64,000 nt of DNA from SMYC01 sp965197495. Lineage in GTDB: Bacteria > Acidobacteriota > Vicinamibacteria > Marinacidobacterales > SMYC01. The stretch covers positions 1 to 64,000 of the forward strand of contig OZ240210.1 in NCBI GenBank assembly GCA_965197495.1, in the 5' to 3' direction. The position numbers and the translations under genes were made by a program. The first letter of the stretch is position 1, and each line of letters begins with the position of its first letter. The notes beneath the pieces are model-generated. The model did not search any database, was not told the DNA's origin, and worked only from the letters and a program-made list of their open reading frames with translations. Shown here one piece after another: positions 48,180 through 58,434 of this stretch.

Positions 48180-48212
48180 TGGTGGAGCGGCTGGGAATCG
48201 AACCCAGAACGG
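48180..48212 (-). tRNA. tRNA 3'-end fragment (T-arm, acceptor strand, CCA) inside the transposon
   Basis: Read on the minus strand, the sequence runs CTGGG-TTCGATT-CCCAG (T-arm at 48207-48191), CCGCTCC (3' acceptor strand), A (discriminator) and CCA at 48182-48180. The matching 5' strand GGAGCGG and a clover-leaf upstream are absent, so this is only the 3' part of a tRNA. It lies about 35 nt before the transposase ATG and in the same direction. Such fragments commonly mark integration sites of mobile DNA. The amino acid identity cannot be told. Confidence 0.6.
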
Positions 48213-48281
48213 GAAGGCTGTATGGACCGCCCTGGGCACCAGCCCACCACCCCAAAAAAAGTGCCAGGTTTTGCCCACCAC

Positions 48282-48316
48282 GGCCCGCCACCACACTAGC
48301 GATGTGGCGGTGGGCC
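48282..48316 (+). terminator. 14-bp stem-loop with T-rich tail
   Basis: Arms 48282-48295 and 48303-48316 pair over 14 positions with one mismatch and one G-T pair, around a 7-nt loop. On the plus strand the stem is followed by ttcttgtttt, the plan of an intrinsic terminator. It lies 3' of the DUF5343 gene on the opposite strand, and a run of seven Ts also lies about 20 nt beyond it on the minus strand. It probably separates cargo from transposase transcription. Confidence 0.5.
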
Positions 48317-48389
48317 TTCTTGTTTTCGCCCCTTACGTCGGTGTGCTCCGCCTGGTCGGATTGGCGGGCGCGAGGGGCTTTGGCTCTTC

Positions 48390-49118
48390 TCATTGATCGT
48401 CCTCCTCGGAAAAAGTAGCCCGATCTACATTTGCTGTTTTGCGATCGAAAGCCGTCATCAGGTCGGTTAGTTGGAAAACGAGCTTACGTTCCTCATCGCT
48501 CAAGGCGAACGGATCAAACGCACCGCAAAGGGTTAACGTCCCGCCGGCCTCAGGAAGATGGATGGATTTTGAATACCCGGACGCAGCCGGCTTGGCCGCG
48601 GACGGTGTTGTCTTGTTCGATTTCGTACGGGTGCGAGCGCCATTCTTTTTTTTCGGAGATGCGGATCGAATCTTCCTTAGTAGCAGAGCCGACATCTCGA
48701 TACCGGCTTCCTGCGCCGCCTTCACAAAGAAGCTTTTCGCTCGCGTTTTTGTAGCACCAGTAACTCCATATTCACCAAGAATGTCATCGAACTGCGCTGG
48801 AGTGATTTTCTTTAAGTCAATTTCGAACAGCTTCTCGTAGCGCGCCGTCAAAATCTTTCTGAACGCGGTGTTCCTTTCCTCCCGTTCCGCGATAGCAAGG
48901 CTGTCTAGCGCTGGCTGTGGTATTCCCTCGTTGTCGATCAAACCAAGAAAGCCAAACGCGCCGATGAGTTGACCTTGAACGGTCCCGCTAAAGGAAGGGA
49001 ACATCGACCTGTCGATCTTAGTGGGCAAGCCGTGGGAGGCGAGATGGTCCAAGGCTGTCGAAAATGTCGAATATGGGACATATGGTATCGTCCGTTTTTT
49101 CTCGTCATCAGATGTCAT
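48390..49118 (-). CDS. DUF5343-like cargo protein
   Basis: The preferred start is ATG 49118, behind AAGGAG with 8-9 nt spacing, giving 242 residues (MTSDDEKKRTIPYVPYSTF). The frame opens farther upstream at 49184. The N-terminal 140 residues resemble DUF5343: YVPYSTFSTALDHLASHGLP, FSGTVQGQLIGAFGFLGLID, EKLFEIDLKKITPAQF. A basic linker (SPKKKNGARTRTKSNKT) and a C-terminal conserved patch follow. DUF5343 proteins have no firm function. Here the gene travels inside an IS1-type transposon, which suggests accessory or selfish value, but this is inference. Confidence 0.65.
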   Translation of the reverse strand: MTSDDEKKRTIPYVPYSTFSTALDHLASHGLPTKIDRSMFPSFSGTVQGQLIGAFGFLGLIDNEGIPQPALDSLAIAEREERNTAFRKILTARYEKLFEIDLKKITPAQFDDILGEYGVTGATKTRAKSFFVKAAQEAGIEMSALLLRKIRSASPKKKNGARTRTKSNKTTPSAAKPAASGYSKSIHLPEAGGTLTLCGAFDPFALSDEERKLVFQLTDLMTAFDRKTANVDRATFSEEDDQ

Positions 49119-49264
49119 ATCGCTATACTCCTTTTTCTTGACCGCTACGAATACTATACCACAAGAATGATGTCGCGATGTCATAAATATCCAACACTCC
49201 GGACTTTTTTTGACAATGCGAACGCCCCTGTTCTAGTATTCCCCCTTCGAGGAGGGAAGTGGCT

Positions 49265-49486
49265 ATGAATAAAGGAGATACGGTTATCGTTCGCGTTCAC
49301 GGGGGTACGAATGTTGAGCGGAGGGTCGTCGCGTCGGACGGTGGAATTGTGTTATTGTGCTGTGATGAAGAGTATGTCGCAGCTCAGGCCGAGAGCCGCC
49401 AGCCATCGTGCGTCGGGTTCCCGGTCGATGATATTCTGACCCTACGGCAAGCAAATGCTACGCCTGGTCGGTTGACGGCCGGGTGA
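49265..49486 (+). CDS. Small beta-rich cargo protein of unknown function
   Basis: From ATG 49265 (GTG 49259 is also possible) the frame encodes 73 residues. GAGGAGG lies 5-11 nt upstream, supporting real translation. The sequence MNKGDTVIVRVHGGTNVERR is followed by VASDGGIVLLCCDEEYVAAQ and looks like a small SH3-like beta barrel. The gene is divergent from the DUF5343 cargo gene across about 140 bp. No family is recognised. Confidence 0.5.
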   Translation: MNKGDTVIVRVHGGTNVERRVVASDGGIVLLCCDEEYVAAQAESRQPSCVGFPVDDILTLRQANATPGRLTAG

Positions 49487-49698
49487 CCGCCGTTCTCCAC
49501 GAAGGCTCCATCGACTCACCGCACGCCGCCGTCCGGGCAGCGATCGCGAGCGAACATCGGGGCGTGTAAGCAATCATGGCGCCTCGAAACCAAAGGTGGC
49601 GTCACGGGCAAGGTTTTGCTCCAACTGCCGACACTGGAAGCGCCTGTCTGACTTTCCCTCTGACGGCTCGCAGGTCTCGCGCAAATTAGGACACTACC

Positions 49699-49975
49699 CA
49701 CGTGGCTACCAGCTACCCGCTACCCTGCCCTACAAGCGACATCGCCGCATAATGAGGCCGGTAGCAGATAGCCGAAAGCAGGCAGCACCCGCGGGCGCAG
49801 ATTGAACTACCGTAGCGCCCTCAGACATGTCAACGACCTCCACGTGGCTACCAGCTACCCGCTACCCTGCCGCCTACGAGCGACGTCACCACATAGGGCG
49901 GCCGGTAGCGGATAGCCGAAAGCAGGTAGCACCAGCGTGCGCAGATTGAGCTACCGCTGCGCCTCAGAAATTAAA
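49699..49975 (+). repeat. Repeat family B, two tandem units of about 142 bp
   Basis: CACGTGGCTACCAGCTACCC starts at 49699 and again at 49841, giving a period of 142 bp. The two units are about 85-90% identical by eye. Each unit contains ggccggtagcRgatagccga, agcaggYagcacc and gcgcagattgaRctaccg. The last unit runs into the stop codon of the following minus-strand gene. The left flank of the transposon (47298-47319) shows the same atgtcaacgac-tccacgtggc junction, so the transposon landed inside this array. Confidence 0.8.
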
Positions 49976-52900
49976 TCCTATCCAGAAATCCGTCTTCCAG
50001 CCCTCTGCGGTGGTCGCGAAGTCCGTGAGCTTCGACCAGTTGACGTTCATTGGCAACCCGAAGAAATTGAACGAGAGGCCGATTCCGTAAGAGGCCACAG
50101 CATCGTCGAGCCCGAATCCCTCCGAGATACAAGGAGCGTTGCCGCCCGGGCCGCAGCGGGCTCCGAGTGAGGAAAACCGCCGCTCGCTCGAGAAGATCTT
50201 GAATGCCTGATCGATGAAGTGGGCCCCGCCCATATCGATGAAGAAGATCCCCCGTAGCGGACCGAAAAAGCCGATCGGCGTAATCGCAGCATCGATGATT
50301 GGGAAGCGAAGCTCCGCATTGGCGAAAAAGCCCTTGTTGCCGACAAAGGACTGGTAATTGAAGCCGCGCATATCACCATTGCCGCCAAACCAGAACAAGT
50401 CCGGATTCTCGCCGTCACTCCAAAGACCCCGCATCCTGAGGGCGAGCAAGCTCCCGCCGCCGATCTGAAGATATTTTCGCGCGTCGAGGTTGACCGTCTG
50501 CCGCGAGAGAAACGGGCCGGACGGCGAGATGGACACACCCGCCGATATTGTGCTGCCCGCGAGAGGACCAAAATTTCGAAACCGCGTCGTTTCTTGAACG
50601 AAAGTCGCCGATATGGGTAAAGCGGTGCCGTTCGGGTAGCGTTGAGCGATCGCGTTCTGGAATTGAGCGAAGTCGCCAACACCGAAGCCGAAGCCGCCCG
50701 GATTGAGGAACGGGTTTAAAACCGGGTCTTCGAACCGCGTGCGCTGGCGGACGATACCGGTCGACATCTCCAAACGCCGGAAACGGCTCAACGGATAGAC
50801 GGCCGAGATCGTGGCGCCGTATTGCCGGATGGTGGAAAGAGCATCCTGCCGCGTAAAGACGTTGCTCCCGGCGAAACCGAAAGGATTAGCGAAGAAGAAG
50901 CTCGTTGTGTCGAAACCTCTAAGCGAGTATTGAAACCGGCCGGCCCGGTTGGTATAGCTCCCGAGATAGCTCCGGAACTCGCGCACCGACAACGCGAAGA
51001 ACGTGAAGTTTTGATCGCCGAGCACATCGGAGAAGCTGATGCCCGTGCCACCGAAGAAATCGCCCCCGGATGTGACACCGACGTTAATCGGCGGCGCACC
51101 GTCGATGTAGAATTTCTCGAACGTTCCTTTCCGGCGCTTGTTCTCGGAGATGATCTGGTGGTTCACCGGCGGCACGAAATCGATCACGGGTCCTTCGGTG
51201 CGCACGACGAGATCCGAGGAGAACTCTTTGACGGGCTCGTCCATCGGCAGCTTGTAGAGGCCGTAATTCCCTTTGTAATAGCTCGTGAACAAGAGGATGT
51301 CCTCGTCCGAGCGTGGGCCGCCCTTGATGACCGACGGTGAGAAATTGCCGCCGAGCACGTCGGTATATTGGATGACGTCGCCCGTTTCGACATCCATGGA
51401 GCGCAGGTTATAGATGTCGTCGTCCTCGTTCGAGGTGTAGAACATGACGCGCCCGTCGTCGGAAAAAATGGGCGAGGCGTCGTCGTGGGTTCCAAAAGTA
51501 ATCTGCTCTTTTTTCGACGAGTCGTTGAGGTCGTTGAGCCCGTTGAGATTGAGACGGTAGATCTTGTCGTAGCCGCTGATACGTCGACTGTAATAGAGCC
51601 ACTCGCCGTCCGGCGTGACCGTCGGAAACTTGTCGAAAAAGTTGTCGTCGGTGACGTTCTCGAACTCCTCCGTCTCCATGTCGACGCGCCACACATCGCT
51701 GATGCCGTCCCGAAGTCCGGTGAAATAGGTGTACTGGCCCTTGGGGCCGACATGCGGGAAGAGGGCTCGGTCCACCGGGACTCGAATGCGCTTTACGACT
51801 TCTTCCGTGAGCACGTCGACGACGATGAGCGCGCGCCGTTTCTGATAGCGGCCGAAGAACACGATGTGATCGCCGTCCGGCGTCCAGGCGATGTTCCGCC
51901 CGATGAGCGAGTCCTCGCCCACGAGACCGACGATGTTCTCGAAAGCGCCGGTATATCCCGGAGTCAGGTTCTTGATGATGGAGCCATCCGCGGCCGACAG
52001 AAGAATGATGTCGAACTCGCCCTCTCTGCGGTTGACGCTCATGACCGCGATGATCTCTTTCGAAGGTGACGGCGCGGCCGATAGCGCGGCGACGAAGTTT
52101 CCGCGGCGCGGGTCGGGCGACATGTCCAAGCTGTAATCGTCCGGGATTTCTTTGTCGCGGAAGGGCTTGTATTTGTCGACGAGCCACCGCTTCCATTCGC
52201 GATAGAACTCTTCCGGCTTCAAGCGAAAGGCTTGTTGATAGACTTCCTCCCCGACACCGCCCACGACGGCCCGGCGCAAAGCGAAGATGAACTGCCGGAC
52301 GCCCTCTTTGCCGAAACGTTCTTCCATGAACTCGAAAACCGACGCTCCGAAACTATAGGCAGCGCGGGCAAAGCCGACGTTCAGCGCCTCGAAGCTCGGG
52401 ATTTGATCCGTCACGGCCGCGTCGCGGATGACCATGAGGTCGAGTGGATCCCACTCGTCCTCCATATAGGTCGCCATCCCCTCGTCGATCCATACGGGAA
52501 CGGAACGGCGGACGAGCGAACGCGGGATGATGTCGAACTGGAAGATATGGGTCAGCTCGTGGATGAACAGTTCCTGGAGCTCGTCCGGAGGGTTGTCGAT
52601 GGGGATCACCATCCGGTCCCGCGCCGGCTCGGCGAAGGCGCCCACGCCTTCGGGGATCTCGATCGGGTACAAGTTCGTCTGAGCGAACTCGGAGAACGTC
52701 TTATAGAGGATGAGCGGAATAGCGAAGGAGATTTCGTGCTTGAGTTCGTTCGAGACCTTCTCGTAGGCGCTCTCAGCATAGCTGACGAGACGGCCGAGCT
52801 CCTGCTCGAACTCGGGATAGTAATAGACCTCGAAATGCGGCGACCGATAGACCTCCCACCGATGCTTGTCGTACTTGACTTTGTTCTTGCCGTAGAACGT

Positions 52901-52996
52901 CGTGAAGGATTGGCCGAACGCCACGACCGTGGATGCCAAGAGCGCAATGACAACGAGCGCCGCTCTTCCCATGATTCCGTTATAGCTTTTCCTCAT
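49964..52996 (-). CDS. Outer-membrane protein: gluzincin peptidase, beta-propeller and Omp85-like barrel in one chain
   Basis: The 1010 residues begin with a signal peptide (about 1-28). Residues 40-280 look like a peptidase-MA-type metalloprotease with the zinc motif HELTH at 146-150 and the third ligand glutamate in WIDEGMATY (about 172). Residues 300-640 contain TolB/WD40-type beta-propeller repeats (NIAWTPDGDHIVFFG, FPTVTPDGEWLYYSR, SPIFSDDGRVMFYTS). From about 680 to the end a barrel-like region follows, with aromatic strands and a final phenylalanine (WIGFNF), typical of outer-membrane insertion and of the Omp85/surface-antigen fold. It is likely a cell-surface protease or sensor; the substrate is unknown. 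It shares an operon-like arrangement with two lipoprotein genes upstream. Confidence 0.8.
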   Translation of the reverse strand: MRKSYNGIMGRAALVVIALLASTVVAFGQSFTTFYGKNKVKYDKHRWEVYRSPHFEVYYYPEFEQELGRLVSYAESAYEKVSNELKHEISFAIPLILYKTFSEFAQTNLYPIEIPEGVGAFAEPARDRMVIPIDNPPDELQELFIHELTHIFQFDIIPRSLVRRSVPVWIDEGMATYMEDEWDPLDLMVIRDAAVTDQIPSFEALNVGFARAAYSFGASVFEFMEERFGKEGVRQFIFALRRAVVGGVGEEVYQQAFRLKPEEFYREWKRWLVDKYKPFRDKEIPDDYSLDMSPDPRRGNFVAALSAAPSPSKEIIAVMSVNRREGEFDIILLSAADGSIIKNLTPGYTGAFENIVGLVGEDSLIGRNIAWTPDGDHIVFFGRYQKRRALIVVDVLTEEVVKRIRVPVDRALFPHVGPKGQYTYFTGLRDGISDVWRVDMETEEFENVTDDNFFDKFPTVTPDGEWLYYSRRISGYDKIYRLNLNGLNDLNDSSKKEQITFGTHDDASPIFSDDGRVMFYTSNEDDDIYNLRSMDVETGDVIQYTDVLGGNFSPSVIKGGPRSDEDILLFTSYYKGNYGLYKLPMDEPVKEFSSDLVVRTEGPVIDFVPPVNHQIISENKRRKGTFEKFYIDGAPPINVGVTSGGDFFGGTGISFSDVLGDQNFTFFALSVREFRSYLGSYTNRAGRFQYSLRGFDTTSFFFANPFGFAGSNVFTRQDALSTIRQYGATISAVYPLSRFRRLEMSTGIVRQRTRFEDPVLNPFLNPGGFGFGVGDFAQFQNAIAQRYPNGTALPISATFVQETTRFRNFGPLAGSTISAGVSISPSGPFLSRQTVNLDARKYLQIGGGSLLALRMRGLWSDGENPDLFWFGGNGDMRGFNYQSFVGNKGFFANAELRFPIIDAAITPIGFFGPLRGIFFIDMGGAHFIDQAFKIFSSERRFSSLGARCGPGGNAPCISEGFGLDDAVASYGIGLSFNFFGLPMNVNWSKLTDFATTAEGWKTDFWIGFNF

Positions 52997-53139
52997 CGGT
53001 TACCTCGTATCGTTTCCCGAAGCTATCGCTTCAGTGTTGCCCGACGACGCAAAGCTCAGCGGCGAAAAAAGCCCGGCGCTCGTGAGGCGCAGTGTTCTCC
53101 CGTTGTAGTCACAAGGATGTAACGACCACCACGTCTTTC

Positions 53140-53199
53140 ATTATTCATGTTCAGGCATTATTCATGTTCAGGCATTATTCATGTTCAGGCATTATTCAT
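53140..53199. repeat. 17-nt tandem repeat ATTATTCATGTTCAGGC, 3.5 units
   Basis: Perfect units lie at 53140-53156, 53157-53173 and 53174-53190, with a partial fourth to 53199. The partial unit supplies the TGA stop of the lipoprotein gene (53196-53198). No spacers separate the units, so it is not a CRISPR array. It lies in the 200-bp gap before the outer-membrane protease gene. Confidence 0.9.
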
Positions 53200-54056
53200 T
53201 TCAAGAGAATCCTCGTGCCCCGAAACGTTTGCGGCGAAAGAATGCTCAAGAAATTTGGTAAAAGCCGATCCATCAGCTCGAAATAGGACGACAGCGCCGA
53301 GGTCTGCTCGTCACGGCCGTAGATAACTTCTTCGGTGAAGCGCTCACGGTGGATGGTGCGTCCCGTTTCGCCATCGATAAAGAAGAACTCGGCGTTCAAG
53401 GTAAAGCCCGTCCGCTCCTGAAACTGCTGACTGCGCTGCAGCTGGGGCCGGTTGAACGCGTCGCGCGTATAGCGATCGCGGCGCGTGAAGCCCGATCGAG
53501 ACTCGGATCCGAAACTCAGCTTTCCCGTTACGATGAGCGGGTTCTGATATTCCTCACCAAGCTGCATCCAATAATCCTCATCTTCGAGAAGCTTGTCCTG
53601 CTCGAGATCGATCCACTCTTGCTGAGAAATCTCCTCTTCACCCTCCGCGCGCGCCTGCTCCTCGAGCTCTGCGAACTCGATGAGAAGGCCGGCATCCTCG
53701 AGCGCCTCTTCCGAAAAGTCGCCGAGAGGCTCGACTTCCGCGTCGAGCACTTGGAGTTGGGAACGCATACGGAGCTGGTTCCGGAGCAGGCGCACCGTCT
53801 CGGAGTCGAGGTCGAGACGCTCGTTCGTCTGCGTCGTGAAGCTCGCGACGAGAATGCGGTTGAACCGCGAGACGTCGAGCTTGGCGTCGATGGGAACTTC
53901 GATGGGCACTTCGTAATACGAAGTGCAGGAAGCCACAAAAAACCCCAGCGATAGGCCGATTAGACGGAAGAAAAGCGGGGCCCGACGCCGATCAGTTCCG
54001 GCGCGCCCGCCTGTCGGTTCGCTTTTTTCTCTCATACGCTTCTCTGAAGAGCTCAT
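53196..54056 (-). CDS. Lipoprotein of unknown function
   Basis: The first 44 residues hold a basic stretch and then LFFRLIGLSLGFFVASC, a lipobox with cysteine at about 44. The mature part has IEVPIDAKLDVSRFNRILVA and VRLLRNQLRMRSQL. A run of acidic residues follows (EELEEQARAEGEEEISQQEW), then LIVTGKLSFGSESRSGF. ATG 54035 (MREKSEPTGG) is an alternative start. No domain is recognised. It overlaps the upstream TPR lipoprotein gene by 65 bp, and its stop lies in the tandem repeat described above. It may act with the outer-membrane protease downstream. Confidence 0.7.
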   Translation of the reverse strand: MSSSEKRMREKSEPTGGRAGTDRRRAPLFFRLIGLSLGFFVASCTSYYEVPIEVPIDAKLDVSRFNRILVASFTTQTNERLDLDSETVRLLRNQLRMRSQLQVLDAEVEPLGDFSEEALEDAGLLIEFAELEEQARAEGEEEISQQEWIDLEQDKLLEDEDYWMQLGEEYQNPLIVTGKLSFGSESRSGFTRRDRYTRDAFNRPQLQRSQQFQERTGFTLNAEFFFIDGETGRTIHRERFTEEVIYGRDEQTSALSSYFELMDRLLPNFLSILSPQTFRGTRILLK

Positions 54057-54369
54057 AGTTCTGGCGGATATATAAGTTAGCGGAATCGAGTTCGAGCGCC
54101 CTTTCGTATTCCTCGTTCGCTTCGTCGAACTGACCCGACTGCTCGAAAGCCACCGCTAAATTGTTCCGGGCGCTGGCGTTGTCGGGGTCGAACTCGACGG
54201 CCTTCTCCCAACGATAAGTCGCCTCCCGCCAAAGACCCCGTTGGGCGACTTCGATACCGAAAGCGACCTGGGCGCGGGATGCCTCCTCGCGATCGTCAGC
54301 GAGCAGCGGACAGGTAGAAAGCGCAAGGGGGGTTAGGATTGCGATGACAGGCCGAACACGTAAGGACAA
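53992..54369 (-). CDS. Small TPR lipoprotein
   Basis: The 125 residues start at TTG 54369 with a signal peptide and a lipobox-like LALSTC (cysteine at about 20). Two or three TPR repeats follow: ATYRWEKAVEFDPDNASARN, NLAVAFEQSGQFDEANEEYE and ALELDSANLYIRQNYELF. The C-terminus is strongly basic (RKKRTDRRARRN). TPR lipoproteins commonly scaffold outer-membrane assembly. The gene overlaps the next lipoprotein by 65 bp. Confidence 0.75.
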   Translation of the reverse strand: MSLRVRPVIAILTPLALSTCPLLADDREEASRAQVAFGIEVAQRGLWREATYRWEKAVEFDPDNASARNNLAVAFEQSGQFDEANEEYERALELDSANLYIRQNYELFREAYERKKRTDRRARRN

Positions 54370-54580
54370 ATCTACCTCTAACTCACAGAGAATTGCGAGG
54401 TTCCATCACCCCTGTGATGGCGGCGGCTAGGCTATGGTAGCCCACCCCCAAAGGCTGCGCAAGCACCTTCGCAAGCCGAAGGAGGGTCGGGAGCTCGTTT
54501 CTCGTCATTCTATTCAAGTGTATCGGACCGCATTTCCCAAATGGCCAGAAGGGCCAGATTGTCCGCCGGAGACACTATAG

Positions 54581-55666
54581 ATGTCTGTGAAACGCTCCAC
54601 AACTGACCTAGACGAGCTCATCGCCGCCCTCGCGCTGGCGCGTAGCGAGAGTACGCCCTGCCGGGATCGCGTGGAGCTCGTCCGCCGCGTCGGCTCTTGT
54701 AAAAAAGCGCTCCATAAGCTCATCTCGAGCCCGGATTCGTTACTCGATCGCGCGCAGCGCGAGCTCGACGCGTTGCACGCCGAGGGTTTCGATGCGCTGG
54801 CGCTCACCGATGCGAGCTACCCTCGCCTGCTGAAGATGGCGCCGGACCCTCCATTGGCTCTGACCCTCTGGGGTCAGCTCGATCCGAGCGACGGGCTTTC
54901 GCTCGCAATCGTGGGCTCGCGGCGCGCGACCCGCTACGGGCTCGAGATGGCAGCACGGCTCGCGCGCGAGCTCGCCTGGGCGGGTCTCACGATCGTGAGC
55001 GGGCTCGCACGCGGGATCGACGGCGCGGCACACCGAGGAGCTCTAGAGAAGCAAGGGAGGACCATCGCGATCCTCGGCTCCGGCTTGCGAAATATTTACC
55101 CGAGCGAGCACCGCCGCCTCGCCGAGCAAATCGCCGAAAACGGCGCCGTCCTTTCGGAATTCGCGACGGCCGAGCCCCCACGCGCTCGAAACTTTCCGCG
55201 GCGCAATCGTATTCTTACAGGGATGACGCTGGGCACGATCGTCGTCGAAGCCGCGCTCAAGAGTGGGTCGCTCGTTTCCGCGCGACACGCTCTCGAACAA
55301 AACCGCGAAGTCTTCGCCGTGCCCGGCCCGGCACGCGCCGAGAATAGCGCTGGCGTGCATGCGTTGATCCGCGACGGCGCGACGCTGGTGACGGAAGCTC
55401 GAGACGTTGTCAAAGAGCTGCGGCCAGAGATACGCGCGCTGCTTCGCGACAGACGCCCCGCTGCCGCTTCAGCGCGGCCCGAGCTCGACGAGCACGAGCG
55501 CGCTGTTTTCACCGAGCTCCGCCGAGCGCAGACCGCGGTGGATGTCGACACGCTGCTCGAGCGTGTCGATATGCCTACCGAGCGCGCTTTGTCCGTTTTG
55601 TGCAGCCTCGAAGTCAAAGGATGGATCTGGAGGCTCGGCTCTGGTCTCTACCAGGTGAAGCCGTAG
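54581..55666 (+). CDS. dprA: DNA processing protein DprA
   Basis: The 361-residue protein loads RecA onto incoming single-stranded DNA during transformation. It has an N-terminal helical part, the Rossmann-like core (AIVGSRRATRYGLEMAARLA, VSGLARGIDGAAHRGALE, PRRNRILTGMTLGTIVVEAA) and a C-terminal winged-helix region (VDVDTLLERVDMPTERALSVLC). The motif order and length fit DprA. It is followed by topA, a common neighbourhood. Confidence 0.95.
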   Translation: MSVKRSTTDLDELIAALALARSESTPCRDRVELVRRVGSCKKALHKLISSPDSLLDRAQRELDALHAEGFDALALTDASYPRLLKMAPDPPLALTLWGQLDPSDGLSLAIVGSRRATRYGLEMAARLARELAWAGLTIVSGLARGIDGAAHRGALEKQGRTIAILGSGLRNIYPSEHRRLAEQIAENGAVLSEFATAEPPRARNFPRRNRILTGMTLGTIVVEAALKSGSLVSARHALEQNREVFAVPGPARAENSAGVHALIRDGATLVTEARDVVKELRPEIRALLRDRRPAAASARPELDEHERAVFTELRRAQTAVDVDTLLERVDMPTERALSVLCSLEVKGWIWRLGSGLYQVKP

Positions 55667-55861
55667 CGCTCGTTGCCCGAAATGCCAAAAGGCAAGGAAA
55701 TGCAAAAGGCAAGGAGAGGTGGGGATAGGAGGGGAGGTGGGGATTAAAAAACAGAACAGATCTTTGCTTTATCCCCACATCCCCTTGCCTTACAACATGA
55801 GCCGCGGGCACCGAAACTGACACGAGTTTGTAGATCTCCAGTCTTTAGCTACACTATTCTC

Positions 55862-58378
<2,517 letters not shown>

Positions 58379-58434
58379 TCGGCACTCGGCATTCAGGCGT
58401 GCCTTCTTGGTCGGTTTGCGCTTAAATAGGCGTC

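Larger units (their letters stand above)
47320..49698. mobile_element. IS1-type transposon with passenger genes, 2379 bp
   Basis: The ends are perfect inverted repeats of at least 18 bp (ggtagtgtcctaatttgc at 47320 and its complement ending at 49698). They are flanked by the 8-bp direct repeat CACGTGGC (47312-47319 and 49699-49706). The transposase is at one end (47329-48144). The other half carries two cargo genes (48390-49118 and 49265-49486), a hairpin and a tRNA 3'-end sequence. IS1-like elements are normally short (about 0.8-1 kb), so this one is enlarged by cargo. It inserted inside a repeat family B array just upstream of the rplU promoter. Confidence 0.9.

Noticed and set aside
48163..48393. 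76-codon open frame between the transposase and the cargo gene
   Set aside because: It reads through the tRNA 3' end and a strong hairpin; its GSIPSRSTN tail is the usual artefact of translating a tRNA T-arm.
48390..49486. Toxin-antitoxin pair in the transposon cargo
   Set aside because: The genes are divergent rather than co-transcribed, and neither resembles a known toxin or antitoxin; kept only as cargo of unknown function.
53140..53199. Possible CRISPR array
   Set aside because: The 17-nt units follow each other without spacers, and no cas genes are present.
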